The position numbers were made by a program, and so were the translations under genes. Shown piece after piece: positions 23,601-38,600 of a stretch of DNA of 64,000 nucleotides (its first letter is position 1; the number at the start of each line of letters is the position of its first letter). Source of the stretch: Carposina sasakii (lineage: Eukaryota > Arthropoda > Insecta > Lepidoptera > Carposinidae); assembly GCA_014607495.2 (NCBI GenBank), contig CP053157.1:9920001-9984000 (forward strand), read 5' to 3'. The notes beneath the pieces are model-generated. The model saw only the letters and a program-made list of their open reading frames with translations, did not search any database and was not told the DNA's origin.

Positions 23601-26600
23601 AGAACCATAAGCTCTATATGCGGAACCACAACGTAGTCCTGTTAGTGTGATTGGTCCTGGGTTTGCAGTTTGCAATCTCCATTCACCCTAAAGAAAATAA
23701 CCGAATAAGGATCTAAATTAACAGGAATTTAAACAGTATGCAATAATCTCAAGTAAACCCAAAGATATATCTTTAATCAAATATAACCTACCTCTGGTGC
23801 AGCCAGTCTCCAATGTATAGAATATGCTTTAGCTAAAGCATGGCCAGGTGCTCTTGGGGCAGGTTTGAGTTCAAGTTCCAATTCCCTGGATCGGGCTTCA
23901 AGAAGAGCTAATCCAGGAGGAGCTGGAGGTTTAAGAATAATAACTCTCCAAGTGGCAGAGTCAGATCCGTGAGGGTTCTCAGCTACACATGTGTAGTTAT
24001 CAGCATGGGCTAGTTCCAAATCTAAAAAAAGAAATCAAAATAAAATCAGAGAATCTAGTTTGCATATTAAATCCTATGATTTATCTTTGATAGTCATTGT
24101 TAAAGTAGATCAGAAAACAAAAACAAACGCTTATACTTGAAATTTGTTAAGAACAAAGACCCATTTGGCCATTTTAACACCTCTTTTATAACATATATAT
24201 TTATTATTGTATACAACTTACTTCTGATCAACAAAGCGTCTCCATCAAGATGGAAAGGAGGTCGAATGTGTAAGGGACTTCCACCTCGAAGCCACCTTTT
24301 AGCTGGAGGAGGATTCCCTCCAACGACACAACGTAAGGTCAAAGAGCCGCTAGCCGCTTCTACAGCTACTCCACCAAATGAAGATATGCGGGCTGGGCCT
24401 ACAAAAAGTAGAAAGGCCATGATTTTGCGACTTCTGAATCACCGATCATTATTTAGGTTTATTTTTGTAAAACCTTACCTAAAGCACTAGTTTGGCAAGC
24501 AACAGCAGTAGATGGTGGGCCTTCTCCCGCACTGGTGGAAGCTCGGACCCACGCCTCGTATGTCCTACCGGCTCTGAGCCCTCGAAGGGTCCTCATGCAC
24601 TCCACTGAGTTACCCTCAGACTCCGTGCAAACGTTCACTCTTGTTGTGTTTGGTTCTTGAGATCTGATATGTTCGTTACAGGATTAGCATAATCATTTTT
24701 AGGCTTTCGAGAGATGGAAAAATTTATACCAATTGCTCAAAGATTGTTTTTATGACCTATAGCAAATAATTTAAATAAATTGTATACATGCTGGCTAATA
24801 TATACAGGATGATTTTTGGTCGTCAACGTTCCCGGAAACTACGGAATCTCCTCATCGTCACGATCATTTTTCTCCATCGAAGCATACTTGGGAAGTGTCT
24901 GGTTTCCAAAATATTAAGGTCCAAATTTGAGTAAATCGACTGCATTTTTCTACATAAATGCACATTGACGCATGTAGCAAGATTTTTTTCACGAGAAATA
25001 TCGTTTCCCAGCATTTTTTTTTTGGCATAAACTTACTTTATTTGATGTATAGAGTACGTACCCTTCGTTAAGGATGGCAACGAAAAAACACCCTTTATGG
25101 TAAAAAGTTTTATTTTTGGATTACGAGTACATTACATAATTATTATATACTCACTCAACTCTTTTATAAAGACTCAGCACTATAAAAAGCAAAATAAAAG
25201 AAAAAATTTATCATTCATAAAAACTAGTAAACCTTAATGCAAGGCTTACTAACTAACTTACCCCGATAAGTCTTTCACGAATAATGTGTAATGTGTGAGT
25301 TTGCCATTTGGTTCTGGTGGAGGCAACCATGAGGCCCTTAGCGACCTTTCGCTAAGAGCAATCAACTTCATACCGCCCGGGGCACTTGGAACTACGAAGA
25401 GAATAATACAAAATGAATAATTGAGAAATAATATAATTTATCGTCATCGTCAGCCTATTGCAGCTGGACGTAAGCCTCCCCCAGTGCACGCTACATGGCT
25501 CGATCTCCCGTTGTTGCCATCCAGTCACTACCAGCCGTCCTCTTTAAGTCATCGGTCCATCTGGCCGGAGGGCGCCCAACGCTACGCTTGCCGAGGCGCG
25601 GTCTCCATTCGAGAATCCGTTTACAAACGTTTATAATTTTGTCTTCCAGGATAACCGTTAACCGTCTATATAACGCAAGGACAGGACAGTGTAAAATAAA
25701 ATTCTAAGAAGACGCGCGTAATCTCCTAATATTATAACGATCACGATTTTTATGCAATTTAATATGTATGTATATTCGGTAGGTAGAGAATAGGTCGTAA
25801 ACTATTTTTTATATCACTTTCCTTAAGCGGTATCCACGCGAGCGGAGCAATAGCTAGTATTCATGTAATAGTGTTACATGTGCTGAATAAATACATACCG
25901 TCCTCATCAGTCCGGCATACTTGAGATACTGACAACGGTCCGTCTCCAGCTGCGTTGTGTGCGCGAACCCTTATCTCATACTCAGCGTAAGATGTCAAAC
26001 GAGACACTGTTGCTTCTTCACCCTATCAAATAAAGACATTATAGACATAGGTAGTAATTATAAAATCACATAAACGTCTTATTATAAGAGATAGCTGCAC
26101 TTTTGGAACCTATAGCCAAAATGGCTGATTCAGTGTTTGGTAGGTGTAGGGCTCTCTTCTGATTAGAATAGTCCTAGTCTGACTGCATGCGGTCCATCAG
26201 GTGACTTGATATCGCCGCGCAAAGACGGGTTATAGTTTCCAAATATGAACAATAACTTACGAGGCTGATTCCAGTGCAGAGTTATAATATGGGCTTTACC
26301 TATGTGACCATTCTAATCAGAAGAGAGCCCTACACCTACCAAACACAGAATCAGCCAATTTGGCGATAGTTTCCTCTTAGTCTATGTCTAACTAAAACAC
26401 ACTTGCCTATTAAGTATTAATGGGTTTCTCTCAGTAAATAAGCAAGCGCTAATTTAAAATGCATCAACTTTAGTTGAAGCACATTTGCAATCAACTAAGT
26501 TGAGTCATACGTATCGCAACAACCTACTCAGTTCAGACCCATTTCACATTAGTGCTATTGCGTGATAAAAGGAGTATGTTTAACGCTAAAAAGATTCAAT

Positions 26601-29600
26601 AAAAGCCCTAAAAGAGATCATACTGACCTGTATTCGTAAAAAAGCGTCCTGTACAGCGACCAAAGGATCGGCGTCTCTTCTAGTATATTGCAGGGTGTAA
26701 TGTGTTATAATGCCACCCCTAGTGTCTACAGGAGGAGGTTGCCAAGTAATGCGCAAAGAGGTGGAGGTGCTTGAAGCACAGGTTATTGCTTCAGGTCCTG
26801 CTGTTGGTGCTGTATAAAGAAAATCAATCCTTAATCTATGTCCCAACACGTTATGAAATTGCTGGAAATTCTGTGCTAATTTCAAATAGCCTGTAGCAAG
26901 ATCAGACAGTAGTATCAAGACAGTATTAAATAAGTTGTTTTAGAAAGTTTGACCAGGACAAATTGCATTACTCAAGTGTCTATGCTGTCTATATTGTTTG
27001 TTATTCATTTGTTTTTTTTTTCCGAAGCTAATACAAATATCAGCTTCGGAAAAAAAACACTTTTTGCTGTTAACTATATATATATGTTTTTTGTACTGAA
27101 TATGAATATGGCATGCAACGTGAAAGCAATTTTATCCGTAAAGAAACTCACTCATATTACATTTATAGTCAATGTATTTAAGGTATTCTATAAATAAATA
27201 CAAAACGGCTTCTATCTGATTGATTTATTCCAGGATCTATTTCAATTGCTATTCTTTTGTGCGTATATTGGAAAGCTCCTTGCGATACACAGGCGATACA
27301 CACACGCGATTATTTTATCGACACAAAGGCAGAAAAAATAGACTTGTTTGTAAAAGGTGTGAAAAAGACATTGTTCCATTTTCTAAAGTCCTAGGACCAC
27401 GTTGGCAGAATAAATAGTAATAGAAAATAAAACGAGAACGCATAGAAGTGCAGACTGCAAATATTTTCAAGTCCTATATAAAATATCGCCTTTGTAACAT
27501 ACCGGCGTATTTCAAAAGATAGTTCGTTTACGACCGTAAAAATGCTAACAAAGTCGGCTTGGAAAAGTGCTATCAATTTGTTCTGAACCGTTTGACCTAG
27601 ATCGAGGGGGCCACGGTCCAATTAAGCCATTTTGCATTTTGATGGGAAAATTTACGATGGACGCTTCACCGATACCGATGCTGAATTATTTACGCGACAC
27701 TGACAAAACTTTAAAGCTTAACTTGTCGAAATACTCGTTGAGAGCTTTCTTTACCGAGGTTATATAACTAATTAATAAATAATCATGTGCGGCATATTGC
27801 AGCTACAGAATATCACTTAATCAGAACCTTTATTAGCCAAAAGATGTCTGTACTTTTAGTAACCTTTGCCAGGAAAACATTCTTTACATGTAGCCTTGTT
27901 TTCACATTGCCAATTTCAGGTGCAGGTATCAAGTACAGCTGCAAAGTGTGAAGTAAAAATTAATCTTACAACTTTTTAGCGTACTCCACAGCTGCATTGC
28001 GCAATGTGTAAACAAGGTTTATTGCGACGTGTAGGTGCGAACTGATTAGACTCTTAGTTTTGTGACCGACTTACTGTCATACTACTCGTTACTACGTACT
28101 CGTTAATCGGAAGATATAAAACTGCAGGCTATTTGATTAATCCAAGCACTGCTTGTATGAAGTATCCAAAAGGCAGACTTAATTCAGTCGCCAAATTTTT
28201 TGTAGTCAAAAAGTATTAATAGAGATTTAGAATGCGACACGCTGCTGGGGACTTTATGGACTATAAAAGTTTACGTGTTCAAAGTTAACCTGTAAGGATA
28301 AGAGCTAAGTGGGTACTTTTCAGTTTACCGTCTCATTCTTAAAATAAATTTCTTAAAATAAATCTCATTCTCTCAGTCTCTATCCAAATTTAAACATATG
28401 ATAGATAAATTTGTGCCTGCTTAGATATCGACTTAGCTAGGCTAAGCTGATTGTGTATCATTTATGTTGCCTGCCTATATTCTGAAGTGTCCACATATAT
28501 TGTATATTATTATTGTTTTGTTCTTGTATCAACCCTACTAGGCTTTTGTTGCCGGTATTACAATATTGACGGGCCTAGGCCATATGTTTATTATTATTGT
28601 ATTTACCTTACGAGTTGTGCCTCTTGAAACTTATCTCGTGATCGAGGCAGGGGTATCTATCTCACTTAACTGTTGCGAGATGGATTATTGGGCGGCGCGG
28701 CCGTAAGGATTTTAATGCATGTTTTGTGTGCGCCAGTCATAGTTGCATGTATCAGTATTGTGTTACAATGTATAATCATTATTCTACCTTTTTAATACAT
28801 GTGATGTTGGTGTGCCTAATCTTAATAAATAAATAAATAATAAAATAAATTATGAAGAAAAATGTTTTGATTGAAATAGTGTGCCAAAACCTAATTTTAA
28901 CATGTTCTCAAAGAATTAAGTTTAAAAATGTTATCTTTTCGCGAAGTTTTCTAAAACTACTGTATCTCTATTTTGGGGTAGTAGGGTTTTTTAGTTATCT
29001 ACAAAATTTATAACCCCATTCACACCCTGTATTTTAATATGTAATAGTGTTACTCAAAGCTTTTAGTTTAAAAATGTTTTGCATAGTTTTATACAACTAC
29101 TGACTCCTTATTTCAATTATATGAGTATTTCAGTTACTACGAGATTTATAACCCCATTTACACCCTGTACTTTATTCCTATATTACATACTTTTTAAATT
29201 TATTTATGTAAAATGTTAATAAAATACTCACGAGATTCCAAAGTATGTCTATAATGTGGTGGCGATAGAGGTCCTGTCCCCGCTGCATTGTACGCCCTCA
29301 CTGTGACCCCATATCTGGTAGCAGCTTTAAGGCCTCTTAAAGTGGTGCTGGTGGCCTCCGCACTAGCCCCACTCTCGGCCCCAGGACCGTCTGGTATTCC
29401 TTTGCCTTCTTCCGTCACTTCCCACCAACGGATTGTATATCCAAGCAAGGTGCCATGCCAGGACTCTCGAAGGGGAGGCTAGGGAGAATAGACGTCTAGT
29501 TGTTATTGACGTTATGAAGAAGAATGATACATCAGTGCAGTCTACAAACGCTAATATTAGCCTACGGTGCGCACCATACTGGTATTGGTTATACCATAAG

Positions 29601-32600
29601 TAGTATACTATACAGCTCTAAGTAAAATCTGTATCAATACCATTTTTGACAAAGTAAGTACGCCATGATTAAATCTCAGCATTTTGTTATTGAATCAAAC
29701 AATGCAACTATTATAAACAAACGCGCGAAGCAGTGTCTTAACAACCTCTCGTGCTTCGGGAGTTGTGAGTTATTTGAGTTGATGTCTTAGGTCGACTTAC
29801 ATATCAATCGTTATAGTATCGTCAGATAATAAATATAAATAAATAAACTATAGTCGTAGCTATAGTCCCCGACAAGTCACCGATGGCTATTCATTCATTT
29901 CAATGCGAGATGACATTTCAAATGAATTGAATTACCAAATTTGCATATTCATAAGTAAACTCGTAAAGATCTCATAAAGATGCGACTTGAATTTGAATTT
30001 GAAAAATTTGAATTTGAAATTTGGAAAAATATACGGTTTATAACGTCACGCCGTTTTCACAGGTAAATAATGGCATAAAATGAATTTCATTCAACCCTTA
30101 CTAAGATATTAATGTTTATCTGGGAGATAGAGAAATACCTATCAAGTTTTATTGTTCGATTTGGTCGTAAAATACTTAACTATTGTCATAAATCTGACAC
30201 AATAACAAACTAATGAACTAGCATACAATCTGCTCCAATGAAAACATAAAAGGCAAATAATGGGTTTTGGGTATTAATAAAAATGTCCTCCCATTAAACT
30301 GAAACTACGATTACGCTTTTAAACACGACTGTATAAGTACATTCATTTTCAAAACTAGCTTCGCTTAAACAAAAGTACAAATTCAAACTAAGTTCTGAAC
30401 CGTACCAGCCAAGTGATGTGGAGTTCACGCGCTCGCAGCGCTCTAACACTGATGTCCCGGGGCGCCCCTCCCGGAGCTGCCAAAGTAAATACAAAACTGT
30501 AAAGTGACGCTACCACGATACTACAGTGCAAGAGAGTGTGTAAATTCTGAGGGTCTTAAGAGAACACTTAGCATGAACTTTTAGCTTTTTTGTAGTAGAT
30601 AAATAAGTTTGAAATGTAGTAAGTGATCTAGCTATTTTAATTCAAAGAAAACTTGTTCGTGTAGCACGGTGTAGCTCGACCTAAAAGAACTTATTTATCG
30701 TATTTACTAACATTGTGTCGTTCTTTCGAGTGAATGTACGTATTCTTTATTGTACACACAAACATAAGACAATATAGTGACTTAACATAGTTACACAGAA
30801 AGTGTAAAAAGTCGAGCTTATCTCTTTAAGAGATTTCTTCTAGCAAACCCAAGCAAACACTTTGTTACACAATTATATTTATATGTATATTTGTGTGTAC
30901 GTAGAATATTTCTTTGGCACACTCCAGGACCTAAACAGCTTGTCGCAGTTGAGCTTGTGAAACATCATTAGATTTGTCTCAATCGTGAGAGAGATACTGA
31001 GTATACACAATATATATGTATATAGTGGTTATAAAATTACCTTCTTCTCTAGTAGTAAAATGTAGTGGCGAGGTATAGGCGGAGGCTCCAACATCGTTAT
31101 GTGCGGCCAGGCGCAGTGCGTAGCGAGTATCGGGTAACAGGCCCGATACGGACGCACCCGCGCGCCCTGGTCCTTCGGACCTATATCAAATATTTATACT
31201 TGAACATAGTTGACTGTATAATATGTCACAGCGACTATTAGATCGGTATTTAACTATATGCCTAGAACAGTGACTACCATTTAATGGACCAAGCATCGGG
31301 CACTCGAAACTCCTAAAACATAAATTGACCACTGCATATTTTTCCTACATAGCATAATGATATAAAATCAAACTGTCTTTCTTGTAATTACGTAGTTGAG
31401 TTCGACTCATCATTTCTAATATAAACCCTAAACTCCTTATAAACTTTCATTTACCTACACATAAAAATTATTAATATTTCGTCTCTCGATACAGTTCGAT
31501 TGTGAAAGATTTCTATGTTTTTTTTTTTATGATATAAATAGATGGAACATAAATTTTGCGTGGAATATAGTGTACGTAATTGGGTACAAAAAAGATTATA
31601 ATGTTATTTTGTGTACCATGGCTGTCCTTTTCCCCTAATTTTGGAATAACTTATTAAGGTAATTACAGCGTAACAATCCCCAATCCAATGGTAGAGCAAT
31701 TTACTAGTAAAAAATCTGAGAAATGTATCTATTAGATGAATTGTTAAGTTAAGGAGTTTTTTGTGTGAAATTTTTAATCATAAGTATTGAAATAAATTTT
31801 ATCAAACTGTTCTTCCCGTTCACTGCTCTTATAGTATAATTATTATTTTTTTGATATTTCTCAGGCAATCTATCAAGTCTAATTTTAGGTAGGTATGAAC
31901 AAGCATTATTTATTTTATTTTGAACTTCGGGGAACACTGAAAGAATGTAATTGAAATACACTATAGTCGTAGCTATAGTCCCTGACATGTCACCGATGTC
32001 TATTTATTAATTTCAACGCGAGATGACTTCAAATGAATTGAATCACTAAATCTGCATATTCATAAACAAACTTATGAGCTACGAAATACGGGCTATATTT
32101 GAATTAATTAATGCGAGTTTGATAATAACTTCGGGTAATCCCAGGCGATAAGGAGACGGAACAATTTGGTCGAAATGTAATTATTTTTGGATCCAACGAG
32201 GATTATTATGAGATGAATATTGCTTGCTTTATTACTTTATTATTAGGAAGTTTGTATGCCTGTATGTAAGTAGGTGAGATATACAGTGTGTGGGTGACAG
32301 CAAGTACCATTGTGTTGAGTTATACGACAGTGTTATTACTCGCAGGAAATGTTTTTTTGATTTAATTTTCAGTGAACTTTGCTCTCCGCGCGAATTGTAT
32401 CGGGCGATCCTGTGACAAATTAAATAGGCTTATTGTATGACATTGCTGTTTTTTGGATCACTTGTGACTCTCCATTAGGGTTGATCAGTTTTTTGAAATT
32501 TTTTGAGGGCAACTTATTTTTTTAAAATCATATTTTGGTTAAAATTTTATTTTGATCTCATTATCTAAGGCCTTATTAAACCAACAAAAATGTTTTTTCC

Positions 32601-35600
32601 TGAAAATATAAAAAAAAGTCGGAAAATTTTGGAATTTTCCTGCCAAAATTTTCAGTGTTTTCCGCATCAAAACCATGGTCTGAACTAACAAACACCCTGT
32701 ATAGGGTATCTTAATTAATCGAGGTGTTTAATTTAGTGATTAGCTATATTTCCAATTCCAAACAGAAAAGTAATTTCAAGTTTATTTTAAGAGTTCTGAG
32801 TAAAAATAAAATTAATATAAAACTATATAAAGACTTACACAAAGCTAACAAACATGAAATATAGATGTTTTAACTTCACAAAGAAAATTGTTCAAAATAC
32901 TCACGCAACATGCAACAAGTCTGAGTTGGTAAGTGTCAAGTTGAGTACTTCAGGCGAGTCCCATGAATCAAGGATCGGCAAAGGGACATCAAGGGAGGCA
33001 CTGGCCAGGTCTCTGGTCAAGGCTCGATACTGTAAGGAGTAGTGGGAGACTATAGCCCCGCGGGCCAGTCGCCAGGTTACTCTGGCATGGCGGGACCACA
33101 CTTCGGACACTCGAACCTCTTCTGGTATACTTGGCCGTTCTAAAATAAGTTATACTATTGTACATTACATACACATACGAGTATCAACATATTTAAGGGA
33201 GAATCTGCCCATAATTCTGATTGGAATTACTCCTTAAAATGTTTGAATGTTTTTTTATAAATCATGACGCACTCACTATTTGAGTAAAAATTCTAAATTC
33301 TATTTTAGGAAAATAAATCGGAAAACTTCTCTTCACATCAACTCAGTATCATAGGCTTAGAGAAATGCAAAATAAAACAGAGTATTTCACTTTGCTATAA
33401 GTAATATCTACCTATATGGGCTTTTTGCCAAAAACCAGACAGTAAAAAAAAGTATTCCAGTTTTAAGTTTAGTAATATTTAGTATTCAGTTTAAGTAATA
33501 TTCTCATTTCTTTTCTATTTAAAATACTATTCAACTGCCAAAAAGTTGCGCCAAATAGCTAAATATAGATCCAGTAATCCGATTCGTTCACAATAGGTAC
33601 TAAATTTTAAATAATAATCATTAACAGTACACTAACTCTATGGTTCACAAAATTATAATTCATTTGTAACCGATCTTTCCATAAAATAACTTTTGTTGTA
33701 ATGAGTACATACCAACCAAATCGAAATCACGTTATCTTGAGCATTGCGACCCGTAGTAGGAACCGATCCTAACCAAGAGAGCTAACTAGTCAATTACTTT
33801 ACCTCTGTTTAGGTGAGCTAGATTAGGTCAAAGTGAACCTAGAAGCAAAAAGCTTACCTACATAGTTTTTGGGGTTCTTTAAAAAAATAGCCTATGCCAG
33901 ACTTTGTCAGAAAGCTAAAGCTTTAAATAATATTGTCGCAGATACAATGATTTGCAGCAGAATTACTTTTATCTTACCTTTTACAAAAAGCCGATAAACA
34001 ATTTCATCGCTTCCATACAAGTTCCGTGCTATACACCTGTACTCCCCCGCGTGCTCGGGGCCAGAGTGTGTTATTGTTATCTCGGAGGTCATCACACCGT
34101 TGCCAACATCTCTGGTCTCCACACCACCGCCACCACTGAAAGTATTCATAATTAGTAGGAGTTGCAACAATAGATCTAACATTATATCTAACTATATAAA
34201 CATAAAAAAAAATATAAAAAACATAACTTCTATACGAGTAGGCTATTACAAAGCTAAATATTGTCTCTTTTTAACAGATATTCCGTACATTATGCTCTCG
34301 AAAGTCATTTATAAACTGTGTCTGAATTTAGTTACGGTCTTGCAATAACACCGTTGATGTTTAAAATCGCCATTTACAAAAACTATTTTACTGCATCATT
34401 TAAAAAGTTTTATATTTAGAATATTTGTGTGAATTCATACAGACAGCATTAATTTTATTAGATTTGTGGTCAGCGACCAGACTGTTTGACCGCAGATCCC
34501 GACTTTCACCCGATAATCATAAAACCACTAAAATCAAATTATGATAGTCATTTACCTCAGTTATCAGTAGGTATATCCGAGATAGAAAATAATCATATCG
34601 GAATCCCAAAACCAGGTATCTAATTATAAAATTTTCTGTGTTATCTCCAGGTTAAAATCTCGTTTTTTTGACGATATTAAAATTTCAATCTTATAAAAGT
34701 TCACTAGAAACTTTCCGTAAGTAAAATAATTCCCTTAAATCGGTTGTTTAAACAATCTTAAATCTACAATCAAAGTTTTCGATTAAAGGATCGGTTTTTC
34801 CCGAAGATACGGTTGAACTACTTACTAAAGTACCTACCCAAATAACTAGTTTAGTAATCCATACCCGTCCTTCGTAGGTAATCCCAAATGGTAACCCATA
34901 ATATCGTCCGACATCAAAGTTATCAAACTTGGCTTAAAAGTTAGTGGGTGATCATCGTAGAAGTAGTATAATAAAATTGGGATTTGAATATTAGTATCCT
35001 ACTGGGGGGGCAATTCCATAAAAAAAATTGAGCTGAAACGAACCGTTAGGTAACGAAACGCGATGTGAAGCAATATTTTTTTACCGCTGGAATATACATA
35101 CATATAATCACGCCTTTATTCCTTACAGGGTAGGCAGAGCACCAAGGGCCGATAGAACCACATGGTGCCACTTCTGACCAATTTTGAGGGTATAGTTGAG
35201 ATGTACAAGTTCGGTTAGTAGTGACAAGTGGTCAGCCCATCGCCTACAAAACACTAAGACCCTCTTGTTCCTCTACTGACTTGTACAGTATGCCCGGGAA
35301 GAGAAGCAGCTATCTTATTATACTTTTTTTTTTCACTCCCAGAGCAGCATAGAAGAATCAAATATCTGTCTCGTGCTGAAATGTGTCTGATTACGTCACC
35401 GTAAAGTAATTATTGCTTTGTTCTGACAACAAGTCTACAACAGTTTCGTTTCAGCTTCGTTCCAACTCGAGACTTTTCGAGAATTGGCCTCCTGTTTAGG
35501 TACAGTCAATGCTTCGTAAAAAATGGCGTAGGTAACGCAATCGACTATTTGACCTAGTCAGGTAAAAAATAGGTCTAGTAAATAAAGAAGTCCTTACTGT

Positions 35601-38600
35601 AAAGCAAGCGGCCTGGAATCGTGGGTCCACTGTAAATGGATCTCGGGTTCTCCTCTTACTGTACATATTAGTCTCGCAGTCGATCCTCTGACCACCCACC
35701 GAGTTTCACCACTACTGCCACCTCGGGCTAGACGTGGGGGCTCTAAAAATATTTTAAAAATATATAAGACATTTTTTTATACTATATGTAGAGCTACGAG
35801 TATGTCATGTTTTATTACCATTGAAATAAAATACTTTAATTGAAAAACAATTGTAAGTAAATGCAAGTGAAGATAATGACAAAGATACAAATAATAATAC
35901 TTCCTAGCTTACCTCTAACATCCAAATAAAAGGTGTGATGAAGAAATGCGTGGGAAGCTCTAGCAGTGCATCGATACCATCCTTCATGTTCCGGTGTTGT
36001 TGACTTTAACCAAACGGTACCATCAGATAGAATGGATCCTCCATTTGTGTCACTTGTGTCTGATTGACCCCATAGAACGTGCCGCCAGTTTTTACCATCT
36101 GACACAAATTCGCTATTTTAATAACATTGATTTGGAATAAGTAGACTTACATTACCTACTAGTATTTTTAAAGAACATATCATACACCGTGGAGTCTAGA
36201 TACTAAATGCAACTTTAGTTTTTGTCTGCCCCAACAAGAAATTGACGTAAGGCTAAATATGTATTTTAAATCGTTTTTTTATTCAAATACATAGTCAAAG
36301 AGCAATATTTACCAGTAGAGTATTCCCAAGAAATTCTCGGTGTAGGTTGACCTTTAGCTGAACAGGGTAGTAGTAAAGCAGCGCCAGCGGATACTGAAGT
36401 ATTTTGCGCACGCCATATCCAAGTCGGGGGCTCTGTAGGGAAAATCTGTTTTATATGTAATGCAACCCTGTTATCGAAACTTTGCGGCACGTAACCTACT
36501 TTCTACTTCTTAATGTAATAACATAATAAAATGTGAAAGTTTGAGTTACAGTTATTCAATCACGCCTCAAGGGTATGATGGATTGGATTCAATTTCTGAA
36601 TAGGGCCTGAGATAAAGTAATAATTATAATTTATCTCGATTTTATTTTGATAAGTAAGCTGATTCCTAGATATTTTTTCTCTAGCTAGCCTAACGTGAGC
36701 CTAACAGACTAATATTTTATACCTTTTACGTTTAATGAAGTAGTATGACTGACAGATCCAAAATCATTAGTGGCTCTGCAAGTGTAGTCGCCACTATGAG
36801 CCGATGTTAAATCTTGGATTATCAATAATGAGAAGAAGTCCATATTTTTTTGCTCCACCTAAAATAGAAAGATTTTTTTGAGTGTTAAGGACGCGCTACT
36901 CAAAACGAGGGTCGGGATTTCGATAAATTTATATAGAAAACGATGCTCCACAACCTTGAAATTTATCACACAGCTAGCCAAAGAATGTGACTAGTCCCTG
37001 AAACTTTCGAATTTCAGATAATTACTATGTGTAAGTGTAAAAATTAACCTGAAAACCATTAAAAACGTGAAAATCGTACTCCCGCATTCTAACAACTGTG
37101 TCATAATAAGTATCGAAGTCCATTGTGCATACATGTGTGCGTGTGACGTACGCGAGCCTCAACTGTTGTGTGAGTACTTCTGAAAACCTAAATTTCCCAC
37201 GCCGTGTCTCTAGAATGGACCTTAAACGTTTGACGAGAACATTCTGTTCACTCATTTTGATAAATACTGTACCTTTAAAGTAGCTGGGATTGGTAAATTA
37301 TCTTTATGCCAAGTAAATTGTATTGGTTTATCTCCGGAAACCAAACTGCATGTCGCTTGTGTACTTCCACCCACTTCAAGCTCTTCGGGAAATTGAAAAG
37401 GCATAATTTTAGGTGGCTCTGAAAAAAAATGCATTTAGGAATCATTTGTACCAGACCCTCATAAATATTTTGTTTTTTCATTTCTAAACTTTTATTACAT
37501 TCGTTACATTACATACTACTATTCAAGTTATTTATATCTTTTACTTATTCTACTTACTATAAGCACTTTGTAAACTTACTATGGATTTCAATACGAACAG
37601 TTCTTCTGGCTAGTTCTCCACTCTCCGCTCTTACTTCACAAGTATAGGCACCAGCTGATTTACTCTTAATTTGATTTAACCTTAGAATTCCTCTTTCATC
37701 ACCAGCTTCAGGCAATACCTCTACTAAAGAACCATCTTCACGACGCCATTCTACTTCTCTGAAAATATTTTATTTAATAAGAAGTAAGATTATATGAATA
37801 ACGTAAGGATGTAGAAAAAATATAGAAAAATTAACAAATAATACGCACTTTATTGGATATCCCGAATAAGGACAATAAACAATTACATCTGTGTCCGTTT
37901 TAACGTGAATTGTGGATAAATATCTAATATTAGGTGGACCTGAGAATGAAAAATTAAATGTTATAAGACTAAATAAATAATAAATTATCCTAACTAATAT
38001 TATAAATGCAAAATCAAGTACATAAGTTTGATTAATATCTCATAACGCTTAATTTAGTTAACCAACCTTATAGAATTTGCATACATATAGTTGGCGAAAG
38101 GAGATAGGCTGTAGAATGTATTCTATACTCTACGCGAACGACGTATACTATACATATAACTTTAGCCAAATAAATAACAAAACGATGATCATACCGAAAA
38201 TATTCAACCGAGCATGATGAGCGTGTGATCCTCGTGAGTTGGTAGCATTGCAGCCATATCTACCACCTTCATCTGGAGTTCTTATAGTTACACTAAGAGT
38301 GGACACTATTGCTCCTTCGTCTTCACCGGGTATTGATTCAGCTCTAGTATTTACACTATACCTAAAAATGTCAGAAGAATTTGTTAAAATCTTTAAATGA
38401 TGTTTTTAAAAATTAAAATAAATTAATATTCATAGTATCAAATGAGATATGAGAATTTAGAAAGTCTATTATAAAATCATCATCTTTCTGCTATTATTCT
38501 TCTCATTATACGAGTATTAGGCAGGTGTGGGGTGAACGCAATATGGTTTCTTTCGAAACTCAGTTTCGAATCTAGTACTAAATAATATGTTTTTCTTGTA

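Noticed and set aside
24137..24490. 117-codon plus-strand frame
   Set aside because: It is the antisense of the Ig10 exon; the minus frame has the Ig motifs and splice sites.
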